The notes below the pieces were generated by a model that was not told the origin of the DNA, ran no database searches, and saw only the letters and a list, made by a program, of their open reading frames with translations. The translations under genes and the position numbers were made by a program. A DNA stretch of 64,000 bases from Nocardia sp. XZ_19_385 (lineage in GTDB: Bacteria; Actinomycetota; Actinomycetes; Mycobacteriales; Mycobacteriaceae), in contig NZ_JACVEE010000004.1 of NCBI RefSeq assembly GCF_015355755.1, forward strand, positions 558,001 through 622,000, in the 5' to 3' direction. Positions 9,433 through 16,707 of the stretch are shown one piece after another. Positions within the stretch are counted from its first letter, which is position 1; each line of letters begins with the position of its first letter.

Positions 9433-9637
9433 GGGTTCGCGCCACCTCGGTAATGGCGGCGAATGCCCACGGGGAGGAAAGATTGGCGCGCAACCATTCC
9501 CGCCAGCCGCCGGTGCGACCTGAAGCGGGGACAGGTTCGGCCAGCAGCCACGGTGCGAAGCCGAACCCGGCGGTGAGTGGCTGGGGGCGGGCGGCGCCTG
9601 GCCCGAGCTCAGCATGGGATTTCGCGTTGTCACGCAC
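9425..9637 (-). CDS. Small hypothetical protein between the two permeases
   Basis: A possible 70-residue gene starting with GTG at 9637, overlapping the upstream permease stop by 8 bp and ending 8 bp inside the downstream permease start. The predicted peptide is Trp/Ala/Pro-rich and contains APWLLAEPVP and GGWREWLRANLSS, with about 70% G/C at third positions. It has no signal peptide or obvious family. The double overlap argues for translation, because otherwise a 200-bp gap would interrupt a tightly coupled operon. The alternative is that this DNA is the N-terminal extension of the downstream permease read in another frame. Confidence 0.4.
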   Translation of the reverse strand: MRDNAKSHAELGPGAARPQPLTAGFGFAPWLLAEPVPASGRTGGWREWLRANLSSPWAFAAITEVARTHG

Positions 9638-10646
9638 GGAGTGCCACCTCCTCAGTGATGTCGAGAGTGTTTGCGGGAGAGCCCTGTTCGGTGCCGGTTC
9701 GGACGGACCGGTGGCGGGCGGCGATGCGTGGGTCGAGCAGCGGGTAAATCAGGTCGACCACGAGATTCACTGTCACGAAGATCACCGCGCTGAGCAGCAC
9801 GATCCCCTGCACGATCGGAATGTCCTGGGCCAGCACCGCGGTCTGGGTGAGCCGCCCGACCCCGGGTCGCGCGAACACGGCTTCCACCACCACGGCTCCG
9901 GCGAGGATGTGGCCCACCAGCACACCGGCGATAGTGAAGGTCGGAATGCTGGCGGGGCGCAGCACATGTTTGCGCCGCACCCACCAGCGCGAACCACCCT
10001 TGGCCAGTGCGACATCCACAAACGGTTGCCGCCAGGTGTTTTCCAGTCCGGAGGTCAGTACCTGCGCGATGACTGCGCCGATCGGCAGCGCCAGGGTGAG
10101 CGCGGGCAGCACCGTGCCGCTGAAGCCGTGACCGCCGAAAGCGGGCGCGAGCCGCCAGTGGAACGAAAACAGCTGCAGTAGTAGGAGTCCGGTGAAGAAG
10201 GTCGGCACCGCGACCCCGATCGAGGGCAGCGCCGCCAGGGTGTTGCGCAGCCACGGCCGCCGGGTAGCGGTCGCGGCGAAGGCCAGCCCGACACCCCCCA
10301 CTGCTGCGAAAAGCAGGGTGAGCGCGGCCAATCCGAGGGTCGAGGGCAGCGTCTCGCCGATCGCCTGCGTCACCGTCTGCCCGGTGACGATGGAATATCC
10401 GAGGTCACCGCGCAGCGCGTGCCCGAGCGCCGTCCAATACTGCTGCCACAGCGGCTGATCCAGCCCATACCTGGCCTGCAGCTCGGCGATCGCCGCCGGA
10501 TCCGCCGGAGAGCCTGTTTCGGCGCCCCCGGCCGCGATCGAGACCGGATCGGCGGGCAACAGATAGAGCACTACGAAGGAGACGGTGAACGCCGCCCACA
10601 GCACCCAGATCGCCTGCGCTACCCGCAGTGTCAGATACCGGACCAT
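9630..10646 (-). CDS. ABC transporter permease, DppB type
   Basis: A 338-residue permease with an N-terminal membrane segment (VRYLTLRVAQAIWVLWAAF) followed by VSFVVLYLLPADPVS, the DppB/OppB family signature, and a BPD_transp_1 domain with about six membrane helices. The EAA loop appears as DVALAKGGSRWWVRRKHVLRPAS. It pairs with the DppC-type permease to form the channel. The ATG at 10646 lies 2 nt after the stop of the lipoprotein gene; an upstream extension in the same frame would run back into that gene and is rejected. Confidence 0.88.
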   Translation of the reverse strand: MVRYLTLRVAQAIWVLWAAFTVSFVVLYLLPADPVSIAAGGAETGSPADPAAIAELQARYGLDQPLWQQYWTALGHALRGDLGYSIVTGQTVTQAIGETLPSTLGLAALTLLFAAVGGVGLAFAATATRRPWLRNTLAALPSIGVAVPTFFTGLLLLQLFSFHWRLAPAFGGHGFSGTVLPALTLALPIGAVIAQVLTSGLENTWRQPFVDVALAKGGSRWWVRRKHVLRPASIPTFTIAGVLVGHILAGAVVVEAVFARPGVGRLTQTAVLAQDIPIVQGIVLLSAVIFVTVNLVVDLIYPLLDPRIAARHRSVRTGTEQGSPANTLDITEEVALRA

Positions 10647-10648
10647 GA

Positions 10649-12268
10649 TCAGCGCCCGCTCAGCCAGGCGTCGAAGAACTGCAGGCGGGCCGAGGCCTCG
10701 AACTTCAGGTCCTGCACGGTGCCCGCGGCGCCGATGGCCTGCGACAGCTCGACCGTCGGGATCCACAGCCCGTTATCCAGAATGCGCTCCTGCGCGGTCC
10801 GGATCAGAGCCAGCCGCGCGGTGGTGTCGGCGGCGCTCAGCTGGTTCTCCAGCACCTCGTCCAGCGCTGGAATGCGTTCGCGGACATTGAGATTACGGCC
10901 CTCGACGGTGAAAGAGTTGCGCAGGATGTCGCCGTCGGCGCGGGTGGTGTTGTAGTAGTAGCTGTCGTAGTCCTTGGCGTTCTGCCGGGCGGTGCTCTCG
11001 GGCACCGACACCAGGTCCAGGCGCAGGTCGACGCCGACCTTGCGCAACTGCTGCTGCACCAACTCGATGATCGCCTTGTTGCCCGCGAACACCTGGCTGA
11101 ACACCACGTTGAAACTCAGCCGCTCACCGTTCTTCACCCGGATGCCGTCACCGCCGGGTACCCAGCCCGCCTGATCGAGCAGGGTGCGCGCCTTGGCCGG
11201 GTCATAAGCCAGCTTCGTCGAGAGATCCTGGTAACCGGGGGTGGTGCTGGCCAGGGTGCTGCTGGCGGGCTTGAACTGCGGCCCGAGCACGGTGTCGACC
11301 AGCTGCCGGCGATCGATGGCGGGCAGCAGTGCTTGACGCACCGCGGCGTCGCGGAGCGGGCCGCGGGTCACGTTGGGCTGGAAGCCGAACGGCACGCCGG
11401 GGTTGGGCGTGGTCAGCAGGCGGGCGTTCGCCGCCTCCAGCAGCGGCAGGTCCTGGGGCAGGGCGTCGCTGACCGCGTCCAGTTGCCCGGAGGTCAGGCT
11501 GCCGGTGCGCACCCCGGATTCGGGCACCACCGTGAAGTCGATGCGGTCCAGGTAGGCCTCGCCCTTGTGGCCGAAGACATCCGAGCCCCAGGCGTATCCC
11601 GGGCGCTTGGTCAGCGTGGCCGACACGTCCTGGCGGTAGGCGGTGTAGACGAACGGTCCGGAGCCGACATTGCTGCCGTCGCACCGCTGCTCGGCGGGCT
11701 TGGCGGTGGTCGCCTCGCCCTGGATGCCGAGCTGAGTACTCGCCGAAGCCTGCAGGAACTGCGCATTGGGCTTGCTGAACTCGACCCGCGCGGTCAGCTT
11801 GTCCACCGCGGTGGTGCCGACGTAGTTGATGAGAAAGCCGTTGGCCAGGGGGGCCTTGGCCGCACCGAGTTTGGTGATCGAATCGAAGGTCTTGCGCACC
11901 GAATCCGCGGTGAGCGGCGAGCCGTCGGAGAAGGTGACGTTGTCGGCCAGGTGGAAGGTGAACACCTTCGCGTCCGGGCCGGCCTCCCAGCTGCGCGCCA
12001 GCCACGGCCTGATCTCGCCGGTCTCGGGATCCTGATCGGTCAGCGAGTCGACGATCTGGCGGGTGACGTAGAGCGTCTGGTTGCTGCTCGCCTGCGCCGG
12101 GTCCGAGCAGGTCGGCGCCGACGACAGGCCGTAGCGCAGCGTGCCCCCGGGCTGTGGCGGTCCGGCGTCGCCACCGGCGCCGCCGGTGTCGCTGCCGCAG
12201 GCGGCCAGGGTACTGGCCGCGGCGAGCGCGCCGGCGAGCGTGGCGATGCGATGACGGGTGCGGATCAC
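10649..12268 (-). CDS. Extracellular solute-binding lipoprotein, family 5 (peptide/nickel type)
   Basis: A 539-residue binding protein with a lipoprotein signal peptide; the lipobox LAAC places the lipidated Cys at residue 24. SBP_bac_5 landmarks include YGLSSAPTCSDPAQASSNQTLYVTRQ and the segment PWLARSWEAGPDAKVFTFHL near the N-terminus. It would deliver the ligand to the two permeases. Family 5 proteins bind peptides but also opines, sugars and organosulfur compounds, so the ligand is open. The start is a GTG at 12268 with GGAG seven bases upstream; it overlaps the stop of the preceding LLM gene (GTGA). The reading frame extends further upstream, but that part is antisense-like Arg/Pro-rich sequence. 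Confidence 0.88.
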   Translation of the reverse strand: MIRTRHRIATLAGALAAASTLAACGSDTGGAGGDAGPPQPGGTLRYGLSSAPTCSDPAQASSNQTLYVTRQIVDSLTDQDPETGEIRPWLARSWEAGPDAKVFTFHLADNVTFSDGSPLTADSVRKTFDSITKLGAAKAPLANGFLINYVGTTAVDKLTARVEFSKPNAQFLQASASTQLGIQGEATTAKPAEQRCDGSNVGSGPFVYTAYRQDVSATLTKRPGYAWGSDVFGHKGEAYLDRIDFTVVPESGVRTGSLTSGQLDAVSDALPQDLPLLEAANARLLTTPNPGVPFGFQPNVTRGPLRDAAVRQALLPAIDRRQLVDTVLGPQFKPASSTLASTTPGYQDLSTKLAYDPAKARTLLDQAGWVPGGDGIRVKNGERLSFNVVFSQVFAGNKAIIELVQQQLRKVGVDLRLDLVSVPESTARQNAKDYDSYYYNTTRADGDILRNSFTVEGRNLNVRERIPALDEVLENQLSAADTTARLALIRTAQERILDNGLWIPTVELSQAIGAAGTVQDLKFEASARLQFFDAWLSGR

Positions 12269-13350
12269 GGTGTAACTCCAGATAATTCGGTCCGGGGGAT
12301 GGTTCGGCCGGCGGCCAGGGGACGGCTGGGAATGCGGCGGCGCAGCTCGGGCGCCACGGCCTGCTGGAACAATTCGAGGCTGCCGCGGTGCTGGGCTTCG
12401 GTGCGTCCGTCGCGTTCGGAGGACAGATGGATCACTTCGTGGCCGAACTGCTCGTGCTGGCGACCGACCTTGTCGAGCACCTGCTCCGGGCTGCCGATCA
12501 GCGCCGAGGAGCGGGCGGCGAAGTCTTCGAGGGTCTCGAACACGATGGGCAGGCCGAGCGTGCGCGACAACCCCAGCCGGGCCCGGAAGATCGGGCGATA
12601 CGCCTCGAGCGCCTCCTGCGAGGTGGGCGCCACGTGGAAGCCCGCGGTGCCCGCCCCGACCAGCGCGTCGGCCGGATCGTGCCCGTAATGCGCCCACCGC
12701 TCGCGGTAGTGCCGCACCAGTTCGGCGTAAGGCTCGATGGGGTTGGTGACATTGGCCGAGAACAGCGGATCACCGTGGCGCGCGGCCAGTTCCACCGAAT
12801 CCCGGCTGGTGGCGCTGCCGTGCCAGATCCGGAGCAACGGCTGGTAGGGGCGCGGAAGGGCTTTGGCCGCAACCAGTTCCGGGCGGAACCGGCCGGTCCA
12901 GGTCACCTTGTCGCTGGCCCACAGCGCGCGGAACAGTTCGTACCCTTCCCGGTTGCGGTCCCACTGATCGTCGGTGGTGACGTGGAACAGCTCCGCCTGC
13001 GCGGCGCCGTTGCCCTTGCCGATGATCAGTTCCAGGCGTCCGCCGGACAGGTTGTCCAGTGTCGAGTAGTCCTCGAAGGCCCGCACCGGATCGAGCAGGC
13101 TCAGCGTCGTCACGGCGGTGAACAGCGTGATCCGCGAGGTGACCGCGGCGATATGACTGAGCAGCACCGGGGGTGCGGCGGACAGGAACGGATCCTCGTG
13201 CCGCTCGCCGACCGCGAAACCGTCATAGCCGAGTTCCTCGGCGAGCCGGGCCTGGTCGACCACCGAGCGCAGCCGCTCGTGCGTCTCGGGCAGCACGCCG
13301 GTATGCGGATCGGGTGTCCGGGCGACCAGCGTGAACAGCAGGAACTTCAT
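12265..13350 (-). CDS. LLM-class flavin-dependent oxidoreductase
   Basis: A 361-residue luciferase-like monooxygenase. Landmarks are MKFLLFTLVART, ELGYDGFAVGERHEDPFLSAAP, TSRITLFTAVTTLSLLDPVR and the FMN-region signature YSTLDNLSGGRLELIIGKGNG. It is closest in style to the alkanal/bacterial-luciferase subgroup. The ATG at 13350 overlaps the GNAT stop, and its own stop overlaps the GTG of the lipoprotein gene. Being separated from the other three LLM genes by the transporter suggests a distinct substrate or step. Confidence 0.87.
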   Translation of the reverse strand: MKFLLFTLVARTPDPHTGVLPETHERLRSVVDQARLAEELGYDGFAVGERHEDPFLSAAPPVLLSHIAAVTSRITLFTAVTTLSLLDPVRAFEDYSTLDNLSGGRLELIIGKGNGAAQAELFHVTTDDQWDRNREGYELFRALWASDKVTWTGRFRPELVAAKALPRPYQPLLRIWHGSATSRDSVELAARHGDPLFSANVTNPIEPYAELVRHYRERWAHYGHDPADALVGAGTAGFHVAPTSQEALEAYRPIFRARLGLSRTLGLPIVFETLEDFAARSSALIGSPEQVLDKVGRQHEQFGHEVIHLSSERDGRTEAQHRGSLELFQQAVAPELRRRIPSRPLAAGRTIPRTELSGVTP

Positions 13351-13925
13351 GCGGTCGCCTCCAGATCGGCTGCGGGCAGGACCTTTTCGAACGCGTGCGC
13401 GCCGATCTGCTCGGCCGGGAGCGCCGGGTCGAAGAGCGCGGTGTACCCCACAGCCAGGTAGAGCGCGACCGCTTCGGGCTGGCGCCAGCCGGTGGTGAGG
13501 TAGATGCGCCGGTAGCCGCGCCGGGAGACCTCGAGCTCCAGCTGCCGCACCACGAAGCGGCCCAGCCCTTGCCGGCGGTGTTCCTTCGAGGTCCAGATCC
13601 GCTTGAGCTCGGCGCTGTCGTCGTCGTAGCGCTGGAACGCACCGCCCGCCACCGCTTCGGAGTCCTGGGTCACCACGAGCAGGCCACCGTGCGGCGCCGC
13701 GAAACGGGTGGGCGGGTAGTTGCGGAGTTCGTGGTGCATCTGACCGGCGGAGCGGCCGTAGCGGCTGCTGTATTCGACGGCGAGTTCGGCCAGGAGCGGC
13801 GTGGCCAGCGGGTCGTCCTGGGCGACCCGGTGCACCCGCAGGCTGCGGTCGGTAAGGCGTTGGGGCACCGGACTCCCCGGTGTTCCGGGCAGCGCCCCGG
13901 CTGCGGGTGCGATCGACGCACTCAT
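13347..13925 (-). CDS. GNAT-family N-acetyltransferase
   Basis: A 192-residue GNAT protein. The acetyl-CoA binding motif A is seen as LKRIWTSKEHRRQGLGRFVV (RRQGLG fits the R/Q-x-x-G-x-G/A consensus), followed by the beta-5/alpha-4 region YRRIYLTTGWRQPEAVALYLAVGYTALFD. It is the first enzyme gene of the operon, starting with ATG at 13925, with a GAGGACC Shine-Dalgarno site 8-9 bases upstream. That site closely copies the one in front of the leader peptide. Acetylation of the imported compound or of a product (for example a sulfur amino acid analogue) is possible but not shown. Confidence 0.85.
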   Translation of the reverse strand: MSASIAPAAGALPGTPGSPVPQRLTDRSLRVHRVAQDDPLATPLLAELAVEYSSRYGRSAGQMHHELRNYPPTRFAAPHGGLLVVTQDSEAVAGGAFQRYDDDSAELKRIWTSKEHRRQGLGRFVVRQLELEVSRRGYRRIYLTTGWRQPEAVALYLAVGYTALFDPALPAEQIGAHAFEKVLPAADLEATA

Positions 13926-14015
13926 ATCGATGGTCCTCGGCAGAAGAATGAACGCGACCAAGCCTTCGGCGTCGGTCGCACCACCCGGCCAGCGTCGGGT
14001 GCGGGTCTGGCAGCG

Positions 14016-14099
14016 TCAGCGGCGACAAGCCGTCGAGGTGCCGCGGCACTGATCGATGTGCCGGCGTCCCCAGCAGGTGGTGCGGTGTGTGGTGCTCAT
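14016..14099 (-). CDS. Cysteine-attenuator-type leader peptide
   Basis: A 27-residue ORF with a strong ribosome site (GGAGGA, 6 nt before ATG), 90 bp upstream of the GNAT gene on the same strand. Cys occurs at residues 9, 18 and 25, and the core reads GRRHIDQCR with CRR at the C-terminus. This matches the actinobacterial 'putative leader peptide' class with an RRHIDL-CR core found upstream of sulfur-assimilation genes, for which cysteine-responsive control of downstream translation has been described in mycobacteria and relatives. Translation would proceed freely when Cys-tRNA is charged and stall when it is scarce. Its presence is the main evidence that the operon serves sulfur acquisition. 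Confidence 0.75.
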   Translation of the reverse strand: MSTTHRTTCWGRRHIDQCRGTSTACRR

Positions 14100-14416
14100 A
14101 TCGGGTCCTCCATCGTTCCTGGCGGAAGCACCCGCACCCGGTGTACCGGGGGGTTGCTGCGACGTCGGCGAGCCAGGTCTCTCAATCGCTCTGGATGGTG
14201 CTCGAACATCATGGGGAACAAGCGAACTCGGCGACAAGAGTAGAAATCACGGTGAGCGCAGCCCTGGTCACCAGGGGCTAGATGGCGGATTATCGTCGCG
14301 CCCCCTGACTGCGGCTCGTCCCGCGCCGCCCGCCCGCCGACCCGCAAATCACCGGCTTTCCGGGTTTGCGGGCTTACCGTTGAACCTCGATCGTTCCGCC
14401 GATGAGGAGGTTCCCA
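14100..14416. other. Divergent intergenic region between leader peptide and secreted repeat protein
   Basis: No gene was supported here. It must hold the minus-strand promoter of the LLM/ABC operon and the plus-strand promoter of the repeat protein, but no convincing -35/-10 pair was seen. Visible structures are CCCGG-TACA-CCGGG around 14131-14145, just upstream of the leader, and the near-palindrome CTGGTCACCAG around 14264-14274. Confidence 0.4.
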
Positions 14417-15427
14417 GTGCATATCCGCCCCCTCGACTCGGACACCCGGCGCACCCGGGCGTCCATCCCGCGACGCCTCGCCACCGTGGCCACCCTGTCC
14501 CTGGGCAGCCTCGCCCTCGGCATCCCAGCCCCTGCCATCGCGCTGCCCGAAACCCCAGCCGCCGTCGATCACGTCCCCGCGGCAACGGTCCTTGCCGATC
14601 ATGCGTCCGTGGCTGTGGTCCCGGTCGATCATGCGTCCGTGGCTGTGGTCCCGGTCGATCACGCGTCTGTGGCTGTGGTCCCCGTCAATCACTCCTCCAC
14701 CGCTGCGGCCCTCGTCGATCATGCGTCCGCAGCCATCGTCGATCATGCGTCCGTGGCTGGGGCACCCGTCGATCACGTCCCCGCTGCTGTGGCACCCGCC
14801 GATCATGCGTCCGCTGCTGCGGGCTTCGTCGATCCCGCGCCCACCGCTGAGGCACCCACCGACCATGCGTACACCGCCGCGGCGCCAGGTGCTGGGCAAT
14901 CCGCTCTCGCTGCCTTGCAGGCCCTAGGTGTGACGCCGTTCCTGTACCCCACGGCAGCGCTGTGTACCGGTGCGGGCGCCACCCTCACCAGTCCCGCAGT
15001 GGCGGGCGCGGTCCCTGGTCCTTGGCCCGTGCACAGCATCGCGATCCCCGGCCTCGACCTGACCGCCGTGAAATCCGGCCAGACCATGTTCACCTTCGTG
15101 CCGTCGGGCCCCAGCCGATCCGACAGCTCGGGCATGCGCGTCGCCTGGCTGAACGTCGACAACGGACGCGGCGGAGTCGCCGCCATGGGCCCGCTGAACG
15201 AGGTCTTCGGCCGCATGGTGCCCCCCGAGGTCCCCGCCGCCCTCCGCCCCCTCGCCGAACAAGCCGTCCGCGACTTCTTCCGCACCGCCATCCCAGTAGG
15301 CGGCATCCGCGCGGTCCCGGTCGACACCGGCCGGGGCACAGTACTGGCCGCAGTCTTCGGCACGATGGTCAACGGCACCGAAACCTGCTTCTACCTGCCG
15401 ACAGTCGGCATCACCACGGTCCCCTGA
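14417..15427 (+). CDS. Secreted protein with decapeptide VDHAS repeats
   Basis: A 336-residue exported protein of unknown function. The start is the GTG at 14417 with AGGAGG six bases upstream; an ATG at 14402 overlaps that ribosome site. A signal peptide (SIPRRLATVATLSLGSLALG...AIA) precedes eleven decapeptide repeats (residues about 50-157) with consensus VDHASVAVVP. The C-terminal part (about 160-336) is a more ordinary domain containing MFTFVPSGPS, MRVAWLNVDNGRGG, VRDFFRTAIPVGGIRAVPVD and MVNGTETCFYLPTVG, with two Cys that could form a disulfide. It is probably an extracellular or cell-wall protein; the repeats may be a flexible spacer. Its 3' end is duplicated twice downstream. Confidence 0.75.
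   Translation: MHIRPLDSDTRRTRASIPRRLATVATLSLGSLALGIPAPAIALPETPAAVDHVPAATVLADHASVAVVPVDHASVAVVPVDHASVAVVPVNHSSTAAALVDHASAAIVDHASVAGAPVDHVPAAVAPADHASAAAGFVDPAPTAEAPTDHAYTAAAPGAGQSALAALQALGVTPFLYPTAALCTGAGATLTSPAVAGAVPGPWPVHSIAIPGLDLTAVKSGQTMFTFVPSGPSRSDSSGMRVAWLNVDNGRGGVAAMGPLNEVFGRMVPPEVPAALRPLAEQAVRDFFRTAIPVGGIRAVPVDTGRGTVLAAVFGTMVNGTETCFYLPTVGITTVP
14564..14887 (+). repeat. 30-bp tandem repeat encoding VDHASVAVVP units
   Basis: Eleven in-frame units starting with GTCGATCA/GCCGATCA, ten of 30 bp and one of 24 bp. Three consecutive units near 14597-14686 are almost identical at the DNA level, indicating recent slippage or unequal crossing-over. Later units diverge to VNHSS, VDPAP and TDHAY. 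Confidence 0.85.
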
Positions 15428-15910
15428 CCCTCCGCGAGCGCACTGGGCGCACGTACGGCCGCAGACGCGCCCGCGACTTCGTCCGCGCCGTTGTCCCGGT
15501 CGGCGGCATCCGTGCGGTTCCGGTCGACATCGGCCGGGGCACAGTACTGGCCGCAGTCTTCGGCACGATGGTCAACGGCACCGAAACCTGCTTCTACCTG
15601 CCGACAGTCGGCATCACCACGGTCCCCTGACCCTGACCCTGACCCTGACCCTGACCCTGACCCTGCCGCGAGCGCGTTGGGTGCACGTGCGGGCACAGAC
15701 GCGCCCGCGACTTCTTCCGCACCGTCGTCCCGGTCGGTGGCATCCGCGCGGTTCCGGTAGACACCGGCCGGGCCACAGTACTGGCCGCAGTCTTCGGCAC
15801 GATGGTCAACGGCACTGAAACCTGCTTCTACCTGCCGACAGCCGGAATCGCCACGGTCCCCTGGCCCTTCTGCGAGCGCATTGGGCGCGGCGCACATACG
15901 GCCTCAGAAA
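15269..15910 (+). repeat. Three tandem copies of the 3' end of the secreted repeat-protein gene
   Basis: Unit 1 (15269-15471) contains the true C-terminal 53 codons, the stop and about 44 bp of downstream DNA. Unit 2 (15472-15705) and unit 3 (15706 to about 15910) repeat this with scattered changes. All three keep the codons for PVGGIRAVPVD, GTVLAAVFGTMVNGTETC and FYLPT. The stop is TGA in units 1 and 2 but TGG in unit 3. The units are out of frame with the gene and lack a start, so they are probably untranslated relics. Confidence 0.85.
15625..15665 (+). repeat. (CCCTGA)n hexamer array
   Basis: Six full CCCTGA hexamers and a partial seventh follow the stop codon of the second 3'-end copy. 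The corresponding place after copy 1 has only one CCCTGA, so this is a local slippage expansion of the stop-codon context. Confidence 0.85.
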
Positions 15911-16245
15911 CGCACCCCTGCACCCGCCCGCCTCACCGCACCCGCCCTTGCCTTTCCTCGCTTTCGTGCGCACCTCGCCCTCCACGCACTCCGCACCCCA
16001 CCCCCGCCCCTGCACCCGCTTCGCCGCACCCTCCGCGCCCGGCACTCACCTCGCCTCAGCGCGCCCCCACCTTGCTCGCCTTGCTGACCTCGCTGACCGC
16101 GCTCGCCGCACACACGTCGTCTCTCCTCGCTCTTCGCGCACGCACGTCGCCCTCCACGCACTCTCCGCACCCTCCGCCCCCGCCCCACCGCCCCCACCTC
16201 GCCCTCCGGGCCCCCGCGCTCACCTCACCTCAGCGCGCGATGTGT
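15865..16245. other. C-rich low-complexity intergenic DNA
   Basis: No supported gene. The plus strand is extremely C-rich, with runs such as CACCCTCCGC and CCCCCGCCCC and a repeated segment (CGCCCTCCACGCACT at about 15978 and again at about 16148). Open frames through it encode only Pro/His/Thr/Arg low-complexity peptides with no plausible start site, so it is treated as non-coding. Confidence 0.6.
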
Positions 16246-16707
16246 GAGGAGTAGCTAATGCATTGCTGCATTACGGAAGCGGCTGTCAAAAGGGCGATTT
16301 CGCCGGGGGTGGATACACCTCTTCGTCTAACTTTGAGCGACAATCGGCGATGCAGGTTGGAGTTGTCGCTCAGAGTTGGAGGACCAACACTGCTGCCGGA
16401 TAGCGAGAGTGCGGTATCTGAAACTTAACTATTCGCCGAGTGGCGCTTCCATGTCAGTGTGCTGCCGCGAGTGGGCGAGAAGTAGCTGGCATCGTGCTGA
16501 ATCTCAGGAGTGGCTGGCGAACGGGCGATTTCGTCGAGGGTGGGTACTCCTCTTCGTCTAACTTTGAGCGACAATCGGCGGTGCAGGGTGGAGTTGTCGC
16601 TCAGAGTTGGAGGACTAACACCCCTACCGGATAACGGCAGTGCGGTATCTGAAAGTTAACTGCTCATCGGGCGGTGCTTCCAGGTCAGTGTACCGCTGCG
16701 GTGGGCA
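16246..16707. repeat. 231-bp tandem duplication holding a hairpin and a glycosyltransferase 3' end
   Basis: Unit A (16246-16476) and unit B (16477 to about 16707) align over their length. Each contains the hairpin GAGCGACAA / TTGTCGCTC (A: 16335-16343 and 16363-16371; B: 16566-16574 and 16594-16602), inside a longer conserved block CTTCGTCTAACTTTGAGCG. Each also contains, on the minus strand, the C-terminal codons of the glycosyltransferase: functional LTWKHRPMSS-stop in B and relic LTWKRHSANS-stop in A. The hairpin lies just after the stop and may serve as a transcript end, though a U-tract is weak. Confidence 0.8.

Noticed and set aside
9433..9633. GTG start at 9633 giving the DppC-type permease a 67-residue extension
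   Set aside because: The extension is unlike DppC N-termini and the ATG at 9432 gives the usual length. It remains possible and is noted with the gene.
13351..14049. N-terminal extension of the LLM gene at 12265-13350
   Set aside because: It covers the GNAT gene in another frame. The start at 13350 overlaps the GNAT stop as elsewhere in the operon.
15625..15665. Telomere-like CCCTGA repeat marking a chromosome end
   Set aside because: It is only about 40 bp, expands the stop-codon context of a duplicated gene end, and lies in the middle of ordinary chromosome.
15802..16254. Pro/His/Thr-rich plus-strand frame after the third 3'-end copy
   Set aside because: It lacks a ribosome site, begins inside a repeat relic and runs through C-rich low-complexity DNA, where open frames arise by composition.
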